Shown: positions 33,684-43,546 of the stretch, piece by piece
Layout of the letters: each line of letters opens with the position of its first letter
Numbering within the stretch: position 1 is the stretch's first letter
NCBI GenBank assembly: GCA_031291305.1
Contig: JARLJH010000044.1
Span: 1 to 55,333 of the forward strand
DNA length: 55,333 nucleotides
From: Rhodoferax sp.
GTDB lineage: Bacteria; Pseudomonadota; Gammaproteobacteria; Burkholderiales; Burkholderiaceae_C
Reading direction: 5' to 3'
Translations under genes and position numbers: made by a program
The notes under the pieces: model-generated
What the model was told of the DNA's origin: nothing
Seen by the model: the letters and a program-made list of their open reading frames with translations, nothing else
The model's database searches: none

Positions 33684-36600
33684 ATGCAAAATATGCTTGT
33701 AGCCTTTGTAAAGCGTTCGCAAGTAGCTATGCTTTTTATGGCATTCTGCTTCGCCCTTGGTTCAGTGCATGGCACGTTGATTCGGTTTGATTTGAGGGCG
33801 GTGGTGTGCCATTTCAAGCGCTTTACGGCGTTGCTTGTTGCGGTTTCGTTTTGCGGGTTGGCCACTGCCGCCACCTACACTCTGCCGGATAACCCGCCCG
33901 CGGGATGCAGTGCAACGTCAAGTACCAGTGTCACTTGTTCAAGCCTGAGTCTGAACTGGGCTGACAGCGTTGTCGTCAGCAATGCCAATTTAACCCTGAC
34001 AGTGACCAATGGGGTCAACTTTGGAGGCAACAACAATATCAACATCAGCAATCCCGTCGCGGGTTTTGTGCTTTATGCGCAAACGGTCACAGTAAGTAGT
34101 AGTAACAACATCAATTTGAATGGCGGCATCAACACTTCCGGGTCCTTGACCCTCAGCGGCGGTGCCAACAATATTACGGGCAATCTCAGTGCAGGCGGCG
34201 ATATCCTCATTGGGGGGACCGTCACGGGCACTGTGACGGCCTCTGGCAGTCTGGTGACTCAGTGGGCCACAACGATCACCGGCAACGTCAGCGCCAGTAG
34301 CATCCAAAGTGGTGGATCGAATGTCTTCGGTGGCAATCTGACGGCCACCAGCGGCAATATCACCGGCGGTTATGCCGACAAGGTGGCCGGCAACGTCAGC
34401 GCTGTCAATGTTGCATTGAGTGGTGTTTCCGCCCAAGTGCAGGGTTGTGCTACGGCGTCCAGTGGCGGGTCCATTACCCTTGCTTGGAACACAACCGTTG
34501 GTGGCGTGTGTTGCCAGTCAGCATCGGGGTGTGGCAGCAGTTGCCTCACTAACAACAGTGGCCTCCCGGCACCTGGCCTGTGTTCGCTACCGGCCCTCAG
34601 TCTGTCAAAGACCGTTAGCAGTTCGGCAGGGGTAGTGGGTGATGTGGTTACCTTCTCGATCACTGCCAGCAATACGTTTGCGACGCCATTGAGCAATGTT
34701 ATCGTCACCGACACGCTGCCGACCGGCTTGAGTTATGCCGCGAGTGCGTCAACGCTGGGAACAGTGTCGGTGTCTGGCCAAGTAATCACATGGACGGTGC
34801 CTTCCATAGCTGCCAGCGGGAATGCGCAGTTAACGCTCGCTGTGAATTTACTGGCGCAAGGCGCTTATACCAACACAGCCTCGTCGCCGGGCGCTACCAA
34901 TGCCAGTGCGTCAATTTTGGTACTTCCTGCGGCGACAACAGACTTTCGCATGGATGAACCAGCAGGCTCTTGGACGGGCGCCGCTGGTGAGGTTCTGGAC
35001 AGTGGTGGTACTGGCTTGCAAGGCCGTCGGGTGACGACATCGACGCCGACAACAACCAACGCGGTGTCACCTAGTCCCACGATTGCGGCGCAGAATTCTT
35101 CTGTTGTCGGCGGTTTTTGCAATGCCGGCAATTTCGATGGCAAGGCTGTGGTGACGGTGTCTAGCAATCCATTGCTTCAATACACCAACAAGCTGTCGGC
35201 ATCGGCCTGGATTTATCCGACGGTTTACCCATCAAGCGATTTGTATTCAATTCTGTCGAATGACGTAAATTACGAATTTCACATCAATCCTTCTGGCAAG
35301 CTATATTGGTGGTGGCAGGCGTCCGACCTCACTTCCAATACTACGATTCCACTGAACAAGTGGACACACGTGGCCATCACCATGGATTCATCAACATCTG
35401 GGGGGCGTGAACGTATCTATGTCAATGGCGTTCTTGACACCAATACCAACAGTTGGAAAGGCACGTTGGCGACGAATAATTGCGATTTTTACATAGGGGG
35501 TGACATCGGTACTAATACCGGGTGTGCCCTGATTCCAGCACGCAACTTTCACGGCATGATTGACGAAGTCAAGTTGTACAACTATGAGTTGTCCGCTGCC
35601 GAGGTACAGGCCGACATGACGCTGGGCAGATCATGCTCGGGGTCCTACGACCACATTCAGATTGAACATGATGGTGTTGGGTCTGTCTGCACGCCTAAAA
35701 CGGTGGTAATCAAAGCCTGCCTCGATGCCGCATGCAGCACGCTTTACACCGGTAACGTGACTCTGAACATGGCTACACCCACGGGTGCCAGTTGGGTCAA
35801 TGGGGCGACTTTCAGCTTCAGCGGTGGTATCACGACACGGCAACTCAGCGACGGTACGGCGGGCACCGTGACGTTAGGAACTAGCAGTGCGTCGCCGCTA
35901 GCAACCAATGCAACCATTTGCAAGGTCAACGGTGTGACAAACTGCAGCATGAGCTTCGCTGCCGCGTCGTGCGCCTTCGATGCGGTGGAGTCAGGTGCTG
36001 CACCCCACACCCGCATCTACACCAAACTGGTGGGCACCAATTTCAATATCGATGTGCTGGCCATGGGCTCGGGGACCAATATCAACACGACCTATGCAGG
36101 CACGGTGAATGTGGATTTGGTGGATGCTAGTACCTCGGGCTGTCCCAGCAGTGCCGGGTTGACGACGGCTGCTCCTTTGGTTTTTGTCTCTGGTAACGGT
36201 GGCCGCAGATCTATCACGTTCAACTACCCAAAAGCTGCGCGCAATGTCCGGGTGCGCGCCCAAGTGGGCAGCACCACGCCAGCGTGTTCAACGGACAACT
36301 TCGCCATACGCCCGACAACCTTTTCATCAATTTATTCGACCGACGCCAATGCGGACAGCACCGGGCAGAGTGCATCTGCAACCCCTGCCGTCAAAGCAGG
36401 CACCACGTTCAATGTGACGGTCGACACCAATAAGGTGGGATATGACGGCACACCCAAAGTCAATGGTGCACTTTTAGAGTGGCCCTACGTGCCTGTTGGC
36501 GGCAGGGCTTCGCCAGGGGTTGGCAATTTGTCCGGTGGCCCGGTTTTTTCTGGTGCTGCGTCAGTTAGCACTGGTAATGGTGCCAGTGGTAGTTTTACTT

Positions 36601-37739
36601 ATGATGAAGTGGGCTACTTCCGCTTCAAGGCAGATGGCGTGTATGACGACACCTTCACGGCGACGTCTGGTGACCAGGCGGGAGGAGATTGTGTGGTTGG
36701 CGACTTTTCGAACACGCTCAATGCGAGCGGAAAATACGGTTGCAATTTTGGAAACACATCCGTAAGCAACCATATTGGGCGTTTTATACCGGATCATTTT
36801 GCAGTGACGTCCTCGTCGTTTGCACCAGGGTGTGGCACGTTTACCTACATGGGACAGACGTTTTCGACGTCGGCAACGGTGCAGGCTCAGAACGCTGGTG
36901 GTGGCAAGACCAGCAACTTCAGCGGCTCCTTCTTTGGCAGTGCCACTGTGGTACCCGAGCTTGAAAATGCCAATGATGGTGTCAGCCTGAGCGTGGCTCG
37001 CCTGACGGGTTTGGGCACTCCCACTTGGGCTGGCGGCGAGTACCCTTTTGTGGCTACCGGGTTTGCCAGGCTCGCGACACCCGATGGTGCCTACGATAGT
37101 CTGGACATCGGTTTGAAAGTGTTGCCACTCAATGCCACTGACACCGCCAGTTTGATCAATCGCGACATGGCTGCCAGCACGACCGTATGTACTGCCGATG
37201 GCACGGGCACGAGCAATGGCACTTGCACCGCCAAGCGCATTGCCACCAGCACTAAAGTTCGCTTTGGCCGCCTGCGTCTGCAAAATGCCTTTGGCTCGGA
37301 AAAGTTAGCCTTGCCTGTGCCATTGCAAGCCCAATACTGGAATGGTGGCTTCTTTGTGAACAACGCTGATGACAGTTGCACGGCGCTAAGCGTGCCAGCA
37401 GTCCAAACGTTGGCAACAGGTGCTACACCGGCGGGTGCGCCAGGTTTGTATTTTTACCCTGTGATTACCGGTAAAAACCAGTTGCAGAGCAGTAGTACGG
37501 TGCCGACTCTGAACAGCCCGCTGACGACAGGTCAGTCCACCTTGCAGTTTCCCGCACCGCAACAACCGGGTTGGCTTGACATCATTTTGCAGGTCCCCAA
37601 CTACCTGATGGGTAATTGGGGTAACTGCAGTGGTCAGACGGGAGCCGCTGGTTTATACGACGATTTGCCTTGTGCCCGTGCGACCTTTGGCATTTATGGG
37701 CCAAAATCCCCCATCATTTATCGACGTGAAAACTACTGA
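33684..37739 (+). CDS. mshQ: MshQ-like large pilus tip or surface protein (DUF11, LamG, DUF6701)
   Basis: Up to 1351 residues. After a signal peptide comes a repetitive beta-rich region full of short NITGN/SGSLT-like units (about 70-270). Next are a DUF11 repeat (about 304-405: LSLSKTVSSSAGVVGDVVTF), a LamG/concanavalin-like lectin domain (about 418-642: KLSASAWIYPTVYPSS ... GMIDEVKLYNYELSAAEV) and a C-terminal DUF6701 region (about 870-1351, FAIRPTTF to IYGPKSPIIYRRENY). Its place after mshP and its size suggest an adhesin at the pilus tip. The first 40 codons contain a dispersed repeat. A second, better signal peptide (FTALLVAVSFCGLATAA) follows a GTG at 33804 with GAGGG five bases upstream, so the true start is probably 33804. 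Confidence 0.85.
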   Translation: MQNMLVAFVKRSQVAMLFMAFCFALGSVHGTLIRFDLRAVVCHFKRFTALLVAVSFCGLATAATYTLPDNPPAGCSATSSTSVTCSSLSLNWADSVVVSNANLTLTVTNGVNFGGNNNINISNPVAGFVLYAQTVTVSSSNNINLNGGINTSGSLTLSGGANNITGNLSAGGDILIGGTVTGTVTASGSLVTQWATTITGNVSASSIQSGGSNVFGGNLTATSGNITGGYADKVAGNVSAVNVALSGVSAQVQGCATASSGGSITLAWNTTVGGVCCQSASGCGSSCLTNNSGLPAPGLCSLPALSLSKTVSSSAGVVGDVVTFSITASNTFATPLSNVIVTDTLPTGLSYAASASTLGTVSVSGQVITWTVPSIAASGNAQLTLAVNLLAQGAYTNTASSPGATNASASILVLPAATTDFRMDEPAGSWTGAAGEVLDSGGTGLQGRRVTTSTPTTTNAVSPSPTIAAQNSSVVGGFCNAGNFDGKAVVTVSSNPLLQYTNKLSASAWIYPTVYPSSDLYSILSNDVNYEFHINPSGKLYWWWQASDLTSNTTIPLNKWTHVAITMDSSTSGGRERIYVNGVLDTNTNSWKGTLATNNCDFYIGGDIGTNTGCALIPARNFHGMIDEVKLYNYELSAAEVQADMTLGRSCSGSYDHIQIEHDGVGSVCTPKTVVIKACLDAACSTLYTGNVTLNMATPTGASWVNGATFSFSGGITTRQLSDGTAGTVTLGTSSASPLATNATICKVNGVTNCSMSFAAASCAFDAVESGAAPHTRIYTKLVGTNFNIDVLAMGSGTNINTTYAGTVNVDLVDASTSGCPSSAGLTTAAPLVFVSGNGGRRSITFNYPKAARNVRVRAQVGSTTPACSTDNFAIRPTTFSSIYSTDANADSTGQSASATPAVKAGTTFNVTVDTNKVGYDGTPKVNGALLEWPYVPVGGRASPGVGNLSGGPVFSGAASVSTGNGASGSFTYDEVGYFRFKADGVYDDTFTATSGDQAGGDCVVGDFSNTLNASGKYGCNFGNTSVSNHIGRFIPDHFAVTSSSFAPGCGTFTYMGQTFSTSATVQAQNAGGGKTSNFSGSFFGSATVVPELENANDGVSLSVARLTGLGTPTWAGGEYPFVATGFARLATPDGAYDSLDIGLKVLPLNATDTASLINRDMAASTTVCTADGTGTSNGTCTAKRIATSTKVRFGRLRLQNAFGSEKLALPVPLQAQYWNGGFFVNNADDSCTALSVPAVQTLATGATPAGAPGLYFYPVITGKNQLQSSSTVPTLNSPLTTGQSTLQFPAPQQPGWLDIILQVPNYLMGNWGNCSGQTGAAGLYDDLPCARATFGIYGPKSPIIYRRENY
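33690..33732 (+). repeat. Dispersed short repeat, copy G (5' end of mshQ)
   Basis: Contains ATGCTTGTAGCCTTTG, then AAAGCG and AAGTAGCTATGC. If translated it reads LVAFVKRSQVAML, the same frame as copies E and K. It probably lies upstream of the real mshQ start. Confidence 0.5.
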
Positions 37740-37789
37740 TTCAAGTTCTTTAAGCTTTTTTGCTCTTCATCCCTTATTCATGATGGGTA

Positions 37790-37826
37790 GATAGCTATTA
37801 AAATTAGAGCGATAGCAGCTGTCGCC
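37790..37826 (+). repeat. Degenerate dispersed repeat, copy H (mshQ-mshI gap)
   Basis: ATAGCTATTAAAATTAGAGC followed by GATAGCAGCTGTCGCC resembles the AGCTAT and TAGC ends of the family but lacks the central TAGCCC...GGGC pair. The 154-bp gap around it holds no gene. Confidence 0.3.
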
Positions 37827-37893
37827 TCATCATTCTAAAAATGCCAGTCATTGTCCGACTTCATCATCAACCTGCTCGGGGGCGCGCCTGACC

Positions 37894-38979
37894 ATGCGCT
37901 GGCCGTGGCAACGCAGTGTCTCTAGTACCCAGTGGGTACTCTCCTGGTCAGGTGGGGTATTGGCATACGTGCATGCCAAGAGGTTGGGCGATGGTTCGTA
38001 TGAGGTGCTGGCCTTAGGGACGGAAGTGCAGGGCGCGGATGATGTCGGTCACTTCAAGCAGCGCTTGCAGGCATTGGGACTCAAAGGCGCTGACGTGACT
38101 GTCATGTTGTGTTCTGATCAATACCAATTGCTCCAGATTGACACACCGAATGTGCCTGTCGAGGAATTGCGTGCTGCGGCGCGTTACCAGGTGCGTGAAA
38201 TGCTGCAAACCCACGTGGACGATGTCATCATCGACGTCATGCGTGTGGGGGATGGTCAACAAAAGGGTTCCGGTCACTCTTTTGTGGTGGCTGCGACCAA
38301 TGCTGTGGTGAAAGGAGCGTTGGATTTTGTCTCCGCTTTGGATTGTCGCGTGTCGGTCATTGATATCCATGAAACTGCGCAGCGCAATCTGCAGACGGCG
38401 CTTGCCCGGAGAGACGGTTCGTTGGAGCGTGCCAGCGCAGCCTTGGTACTGGCCGAGGGGCAGCAAGCAGTGTTGACCATCAGTGCCAATGAAGAGCTGT
38501 TTTACAACCGGCGGTTTGATGTGCCGGATGGTTTTTTGACCGGAAGATGGCTGCAAGGCGTCACCGAGCGTGCGCCCATCGACGGCTTCACGCCAGTGCA
38601 GGAATATGTCCCGGCTTATGGGGCTGGGGATATTTCACTTGATCTTGATCTACCCGATGCAAATACGTCTCTAGCCGAAGATCAACACGCTGTTTCATCA
38701 GACGATGACCGCTCTCAGCGGTTGTTGCTAGAGGTGCAGCGGTCACTTGACGTGTGGGATCGAACCTTTTCCAGCCTGCCCTTGACAGGTTTACGGGTGT
38801 TCGCTGGCGAGCGCAGTGCCGAGCTGGCAATCTGGCTGACCAGGCAGCTCGGGCAGGTGGTGGTGCCGCTGGATGTCAAGCCCATTTTTTCGGGGCTGGA
38901 CGCCGTCCCCACCGCAGATATGGTGGCCTGTTTACCCTTGCTGGGTGTGTTGTTACGCACTGAGGAGCCAACGCGGTAG
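37894..38979 (+). CDS. mshI: MSHA biogenesis protein MshI (PilM-like)
   Basis: A 361-residue cytoplasmic protein with the actin/FtsA-like PilM fold suggested by VLSWSGGVLAYVHAKRL at the start and FVVAATNAVVKGALDFVSAL in the middle. It would bind the inside face of the inner membrane and link the MshI2/MshJ pair to the motor. It starts the second half of the locus (I to N), after a 154-bp gap from mshQ. No strong promoter is seen. Confidence 0.85.
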   Translation: MRWPWQRSVSSTQWVLSWSGGVLAYVHAKRLGDGSYEVLALGTEVQGADDVGHFKQRLQALGLKGADVTVMLCSDQYQLLQIDTPNVPVEELRAAARYQVREMLQTHVDDVIIDVMRVGDGQQKGSGHSFVVAATNAVVKGALDFVSALDCRVSVIDIHETAQRNLQTALARRDGSLERASAALVLAEGQQAVLTISANEELFYNRRFDVPDGFLTGRWLQGVTERAPIDGFTPVQEYVPAYGAGDISLDLDLPDANTSLAEDQHAVSSDDDRSQRLLLEVQRSLDVWDRTFSSLPLTGLRVFAGERSAELAIWLTRQLGQVVVPLDVKPIFSGLDAVPTADMVACLPLLGVLLRTEEPTR

Positions 38980-39006
38980 TTTGACTGCCAGCGTTTTATT
39001 GTCACT

Positions 39007-39708
39007 ATGCCGCAACAAGTCAATCTGTGTCTCCCTATTTTGCGCAAGCAGGAGAAGCGTTTTGCTGCTCAATCCCTGGCGCAGGCGCTGGCCGTGGTGT
39101 TGCTTGTCGGTGGTGGCCTAGCTGCGGTCTGGATATGGAGTTTGAATACCACGTCAGCCAGTTTGCAAGCGACCTTGGCATCACAAAGCAAAGAACTGGA
39201 AGACTTGCGTGCCACGCTAGAGCGTGCAAATGCCAGCGCGGGCGCGTCTGAGTCACCGTTAGTGCAAGAGCTAAGGCAGCGAAAGCTGGAACTCCAGCAG
39301 CGCCAAAGCGTACTTGAGGCATTGAGTCAAGGTTTGTTTGCACCGGGGCAGGGGCATTCAGCGCGCCTGCGCCTGGTGGCGCAAACCATTCCTGCGGTCG
39401 CTTGGCTGACGCAAGTCAAAGCAGATGACCAGTTGCTTGATCTCAGCGGCTACACGCTGGAGCCAGCTGCGCTGAATGAATGGGTCAGCAAACTGGCCGC
39501 CAGCCCGCTGTTACAGGGGCAGAGCTTGAATACTGTCAAAGTGGAGGGTGTCAAACCCGCCAATACGCTGGTGCAGGCCACGTCGGTCAGCACGGCCCCA
39601 CACGCTTCTGGGAGAGCTAACGCGTCTGATGAGAAGCCAGCCATGTGGTCGTTCAGTCTGCTGAGCAAAGTGGCGACCGCCCCGTCGTCGTCTGGAGTCA
39701 AACCATGA
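39007..39708 (+). CDS. PilN-like MSHA biogenesis protein (MshI2)
   Basis: A 233-residue inner-membrane protein with a short cytoplasmic N-terminus of PilN type (MPQQVNLCLPILRKQEKRFAA cut to the pattern QQVNLCLPILR), one membrane helix (ALAVVLLVGGGLAAVWIW), a coiled coil (about 50-100) and a C-terminal fold. The N-terminal peptide of PilN binds PilM, so this protein is expected to bind MshI. It overlaps mshJ by ATGA. Confidence 0.83.
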   Translation: MPQQVNLCLPILRKQEKRFAAQSLAQALAVVLLVGGGLAAVWIWSLNTTSASLQATLASQSKELEDLRATLERANASAGASESPLVQELRQRKLELQQRQSVLEALSQGLFAPGQGHSARLRLVAQTIPAVAWLTQVKADDQLLDLSGYTLEPAALNEWVSKLAASPLLQGQSLNTVKVEGVKPANTLVQATSVSTAPHASGRANASDEKPAMWSFSLLSKVATAPSSSGVKP

Positions 39709-40343
39709 AGGCGCAGTGGCAGGCGCAAATGGCGCGCGTTGACAATTTGAGTTTGCGTGAGCGACTTTTTCTTTTTGTATCGATTCTGTTGTGCTGTTTA
39801 GCGTTGGTGGACACGCTATGGTTGTCACCTGCACAAACCGTCCACAAGCAATTGATGCAGCGATTGGACAAGCAAAATGGCGAATTGCAGCGTCTGCGTG
39901 ACAGCGTGCGCGCCAGTGCACAGCCCAAAGATGCCGACCAGGCAGCGCGCGTTGAATTGCAGGCCACACAAACGCAACTTGACCAGATCAATCAGGCGGT
40001 ACGTGAACGCTTGCCCGGCGCTGCGGGTTCGACGCCTTTGGCACAGGCTTTGGTGCAGTTGTTACGCCGCCAGGACGGCTTGACACTGGTGCGCACGGCG
40101 GCGCTGCCACCGGAATCGGCAGGGCCGGGTAACAACAACGGTGCAGGCAGCTTGCCCAAAGGGCTGACGCGTCAGGGGGTGACCATCACCGTTGCGGGGG
40201 CTTACCCCGATTTGACGCGTTATGTGGCTTCTCTGGAGTCATCGATGCCCTACGTGCGTTGGGGTGTCATGACTTTATCGTCGGACAAGGGCCAGCCCGA
40301 GTTGACTTTGCAGCTTTTTTTGCTTGGGGAGACCACCCCATGA
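39705..40343 (+). CDS. mshJ: MSHA biogenesis protein MshJ (PilO-like)
   Basis: A 212-residue inner-membrane protein: membrane helix at about 23-42 (LFLFVSILLCCLALVDTLWL), coiled coil (about 48-100), then a ferredoxin-like periplasmic domain ending VMTLSSDKGQPELTLQLFLL. This is the layout of PilO/GspM partners of PilN. The start ATG overlaps the previous stop, and the stop overlaps mshK, so translation is coupled throughout. Confidence 0.83.
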   Translation: MKAQWQAQMARVDNLSLRERLFLFVSILLCCLALVDTLWLSPAQTVHKQLMQRLDKQNGELQRLRDSVRASAQPKDADQAARVELQATQTQLDQINQAVRERLPGAAGSTPLAQALVQLLRRQDGLTLVRTAALPPESAGPGNNNGAGSLPKGLTRQGVTITVAGAYPDLTRYVASLESSMPYVRWGVMTLSSDKGQPELTLQLFLLGETTP

Positions 40344-40780
40344 ACCAGAGCAATGGTGCGCTAATGCCGACATTTGCCAACTGTTTGATATGTTTCGCGG
40401 CGGCGTTGCTGAGCATCTCCACGTCAGCGGCGGGACAGGCTCTGCGCGACCCGACCATTGCTCCAGCGGCTGCAGGCATGTTCGATTCAAGTGGCGCGCA
40501 GCAAGATGAAGCACTCAAATCCGGCAGCATCTCGGTCATGACGCGTGGCGGTGTGCACTATCTGATGCATGGCACGCGTCTTTACGCCAAAGGACAGCGC
40601 ATCGGTTCGGCGCGTATCGAACGCATCTCCGAGACCGAGGTCTGGCTGCGCGATGACGGACAGCTGCAAAAAATCCCTTTGTTCAATGGCGTGCAGCGAC
40701 GCGCTGCCGTCGCCCCCGTTGCCCCGAAAAAACCGTCTGTTGCTCCGGTGTTGGTGCGCCCTGCCAAGATCACACCGTGA
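40340..40780 (+). CDS. mshK: MSHA biogenesis protein MshK (PilP-like)
   Basis: A 146-residue secreted protein with a signal peptide (FANCLICFAAALLSISTSAAG) and a small beta domain holding MTRGGVHYLMHGTRLYAKGQ and ERISETEVWLRDDGQLQKIP, a pattern typical of MshK and PilP-like linkers to the secretin. It ends in a Pro/Val/Ala-rich tail. It is coupled to mshJ and 9 bp before mshL. Confidence 0.8.
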   Translation: MNQSNGALMPTFANCLICFAAALLSISTSAAGQALRDPTIAPAAAGMFDSSGAQQDEALKSGSISVMTRGGVHYLMHGTRLYAKGQRIGSARIERISETEVWLRDDGQLQKIPLFNGVQRRAAVAPVAPKKPSVAPVLVRPAKITP

Positions 40781-40789
40781 GTCTTACCC

Positions 40790-42613
40790 ATGAAAACTGA
40801 AGAACTCGCCATGACTGAATGCCTGTTGAATATCCGGCACGATCCGCTGTATCTGGAGATTGGCAAGCAGCTTGCCCGCGTTGGCTTGGTGATCGCGGCG
40901 CTTGCAATAGGAGGCTGCGCCGCTGAACGCCCACTGCGCACGCCCAGTGTCAGCGATGCCATTCGCGCCGAGGTTCCGATGCCTGCTGCTCCGGTAGCTG
41001 CAGCCTCAGCGCCTGTTCCAGCGCGCATTGCCGACGCTTTGGTTGAACCCGCCCCGCCACCCGTTGCTTTGCCGCCAGAACCCAGGATTGACCTGCTGGT
41101 TAACAATGCCCCTGCGCGTGATGTGTTTTTGGCGATGGTGGCTGACACCCGTTACAGCATGCTGATGCATCCGGACGTGTCTGGCACCTTGTCGGTGACG
41201 TTGCGCGGTGTCACTATCGCGGAGGCGCTGGAGGCAATTCGCGACGTTTATGGCTACGATTTCAAGATTGATGGTCGGCGTATCACCATCTTTGCTCCCA
41301 CCTTGCAGACCCGTATTTTCACCATCAACTATCCCAATTCGCAGCGCAGCGGTAACAGTGATTTACGCGTATCGTCCGGCAGTGAGGGCCGCTCGTCAGG
41401 TACGAGTAGCTCCGGCAACACCAGCGGTGGTGGAACCACGACAGGCTCCATACAGGCAGAAAGCAGCCGGGTGACCACCAATTCAAAGACCGACTATTGG
41501 TCTGAGTTGACCAATGCGGTCAAGGGGCTGGTCGGTCCGGGCGAAGGCCGTAGTGTGGTGACAAGCCCTCAAGCTGGCATCATGGCGGTGCGTGCCATGC
41601 CGGAAGAACTTCGCCAGGTGTCGAAATTTCTGAAGGCTGCGCAGATATCGGTGCAGCGTCAGGTCATGCTGGAAGCAAAGATTGTTCAGGTCAGTCTGAG
41701 TGATGGCTATCAGAGCGGTATTGACTGGTCAGCTCTAAAAAATAGTGGCAACTCGACAGGGGCCATTGGTGTTCTCAGTGGCAATAGCACCAGCAACACT
41801 TTGATCAGTGGTGTTCAATCCAATTTGCCTGGCTTCGTGGCTAGTACGACCGGATTGCTGGCCAACGGTGTCGCGTTACCAACGGCAGGTGCCGGTCTGT
41901 TTGGTCTGGCATTTGCCACAGAAGGGTTTCAGGCTGTCCTGGGTTTCTTGGAGACGCGCGGGGATGTGCAAATCTTGTCCAGCCCTCGCATTGCCACGCT
42001 CAACAACCAGAAGGCTGTACTCAAGGTAGGGACAGACGACTTTTTTGTTACCGGGGTAACCGGAGGGTCAAATTCCGCCGGTACCACAACGACCAATTCC
42101 ACAACAACGCTTCCTGATATCACCTTGACGCCTTTTTTCTCGGGTATCTCGCTTGACGTGACGCCACAGATTGATGATGGCGACACCATCACTCTGCATG
42201 TGCATCCGTCGGTTACCACAGTTACTGAAAAAACCCGTGAGGTCGACTTGGGGACCGTAGGTAACTACCGCTTTCCGCTGGCTTCCAGCGAGGTGAACGA
42301 ATCCGATACGCTGGTGCGGATTCAGGACGGAAAGATTGTTGCCATTGGGGGCTTGATGCAGATGGAGTCGAACCGCAGTTCATCAGGCTTGCCAGGTTCA
42401 AGCAACACCATGTTTTCATCCTTGTTGGGTAACAAGGCCAACACCGGCAGCAAGAAGGAACTGGTCGTACTGATCAAACCCACCATCATCCGCAACCAGG
42501 AAGATTGGGATGATCAAAACCGGCGTTCCCGGGCTGCACTGGATGACATGGATGCAGCACGTGCCCGTGTGATTCGTATGGACGGTCAGGTGGTTCAACA
42601 CCCAGTGCAGTAA
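40790..42613 (+). CDS. mshL: MSHA secretin MshL
   Basis: The outer-membrane channel through which the pilus passes. The 607-residue lipoprotein has a lipobox LAIGGC (Cys43), a secretin N-terminal domain (about 95-180, with DLLVNNAPARDVFLAMVAD) and a Ser/Gly-rich linker (about 195-225). The secretin core shows VMLEAKIVQVSLSDGYQSGI, a gate region, LGFLETRGDVQILSSPRIAT and finally RIQDGKIVAIGGLM. The start may be ATG 40790 or 40811. The gene is followed by mshM after 9 bp. Confidence 0.93.
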   Translation: MKTEELAMTECLLNIRHDPLYLEIGKQLARVGLVIAALAIGGCAAERPLRTPSVSDAIRAEVPMPAAPVAAASAPVPARIADALVEPAPPPVALPPEPRIDLLVNNAPARDVFLAMVADTRYSMLMHPDVSGTLSVTLRGVTIAEALEAIRDVYGYDFKIDGRRITIFAPTLQTRIFTINYPNSQRSGNSDLRVSSGSEGRSSGTSSSGNTSGGGTTTGSIQAESSRVTTNSKTDYWSELTNAVKGLVGPGEGRSVVTSPQAGIMAVRAMPEELRQVSKFLKAAQISVQRQVMLEAKIVQVSLSDGYQSGIDWSALKNSGNSTGAIGVLSGNSTSNTLISGVQSNLPGFVASTTGLLANGVALPTAGAGLFGLAFATEGFQAVLGFLETRGDVQILSSPRIATLNNQKAVLKVGTDDFFVTGVTGGSNSAGTTTTNSTTTLPDITLTPFFSGISLDVTPQIDDGDTITLHVHPSVTTVTEKTREVDLGTVGNYRFPLASSEVNESDTLVRIQDGKIVAIGGLMQMESNRSSSGLPGSSNTMFSSLLGNKANTGSKKELVVLIKPTIIRNQEDWDDQNRRSRAALDDMDAARARVIRMDGQVVQHPVQ

Positions 42614-42622
42614 CGCGCTGCA

Positions 42623-43546
42623 ATGTACTTGCGTCATTTTGCATTGCGAGAGTTCCCGTTCTCGATCACGCCTGACAGCGCATTTTTTTTCCCCCACGAG
42701 AGCGCCCAGGCAGCGTTGAACACACTGCTGGTGGCGTTGCGTGGTGGCGAGGGTTTTTTGAAAATCGTCGGCGAGGTCGGTTGTGGCAAAACTGTGTTGT
42801 GTCGTCAACTGCTCAAAACCCTGCAGGACGAATGCGTCACCGCCTACATTCCCAATCCCGACATGGGACCGGATGATTTGTTGCTGGCATTGCTGCACGA
42901 ACTGAATATAGATACGGTAGCGACCGAAATGCCGGGTGTTCCAGGGCAGGTTTATCAAAGCAGGCGTCAGCTGATGATTTTGCTGGAGAAAAGCCTTTTT
43001 CATCACGCGCAGCAGGGCAGGCGGGTGGTGGTGTGCATCGATGAAGCCCAGGCTATTCCGCTGGCATCGATCGAAAGCCTGCGTCTGCTGTCCAATTTAG
43101 AGACTGAAAAGCAGAAGTTGTTGCAACTCGTGTTGCTGGGTCAACCCGAGCTGGACACCAAGCTGGCCCGACCGGAGATTCGTCAACTCTTGCAACGCAT
43201 CACCTTCAGTGAGTATTTGGGACCGATGGGCGAGCAACAGGTAGCGCGCTATCTGCAGCATCGGCTAGCTGTGGCGGCGATCAGTGAGGCAACAGACACG
43301 CAGGTGTTTCAGCCGTCGGCTGCAAGATTGATGGCCCGTTTGACAGGTGGGGTGCCACGGTTGGTTAACGTGTTATCGCACAAGTGTCTGATGCTGGCGT
43401 ATGGAGAAAACACCCATCGGGTAACGCCAGCGCATGTGCGCATGGCAGCGGCAGACACGCCTGGCTTTCGGCAGAAACCAGATTGGCATAGCGGCACAAG
43501 CCGTTGGCTTCCGGCCTGGCTGTGGCATAAGGGGACGCAGAGATGA
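42623..43546 (+). CDS. mshM: MSHA AAA ATPase MshM (ExeA-like)
   Basis: A 307-residue cytoplasmic ATPase related to ExeA/GspA, proteins that help assemble the secretin. It begins MYLRHFALREFPFSITPDSA, has Walker A GEVGCGKT (residues 50-57), Walker B VVVCIDEAQ and the sensor-like phrase LVLLGQPELD. The peptidoglycan-binding part of ExeA is absent. It overlaps mshN by ATGA. Confidence 0.9.
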   Translation: MYLRHFALREFPFSITPDSAFFFPHESAQAALNTLLVALRGGEGFLKIVGEVGCGKTVLCRQLLKTLQDECVTAYIPNPDMGPDDLLLALLHELNIDTVATEMPGVPGQVYQSRRQLMILLEKSLFHHAQQGRRVVVCIDEAQAIPLASIESLRLLSNLETEKQKLLQLVLLGQPELDTKLARPEIRQLLQRITFSEYLGPMGEQQVARYLQHRLAVAAISEATDTQVFQPSAARLMARLTGGVPRLVNVLSHKCLMLAYGENTHRVTPAHVRMAAADTPGFRQKPDWHSGTSRWLPAWLWHKGTQR

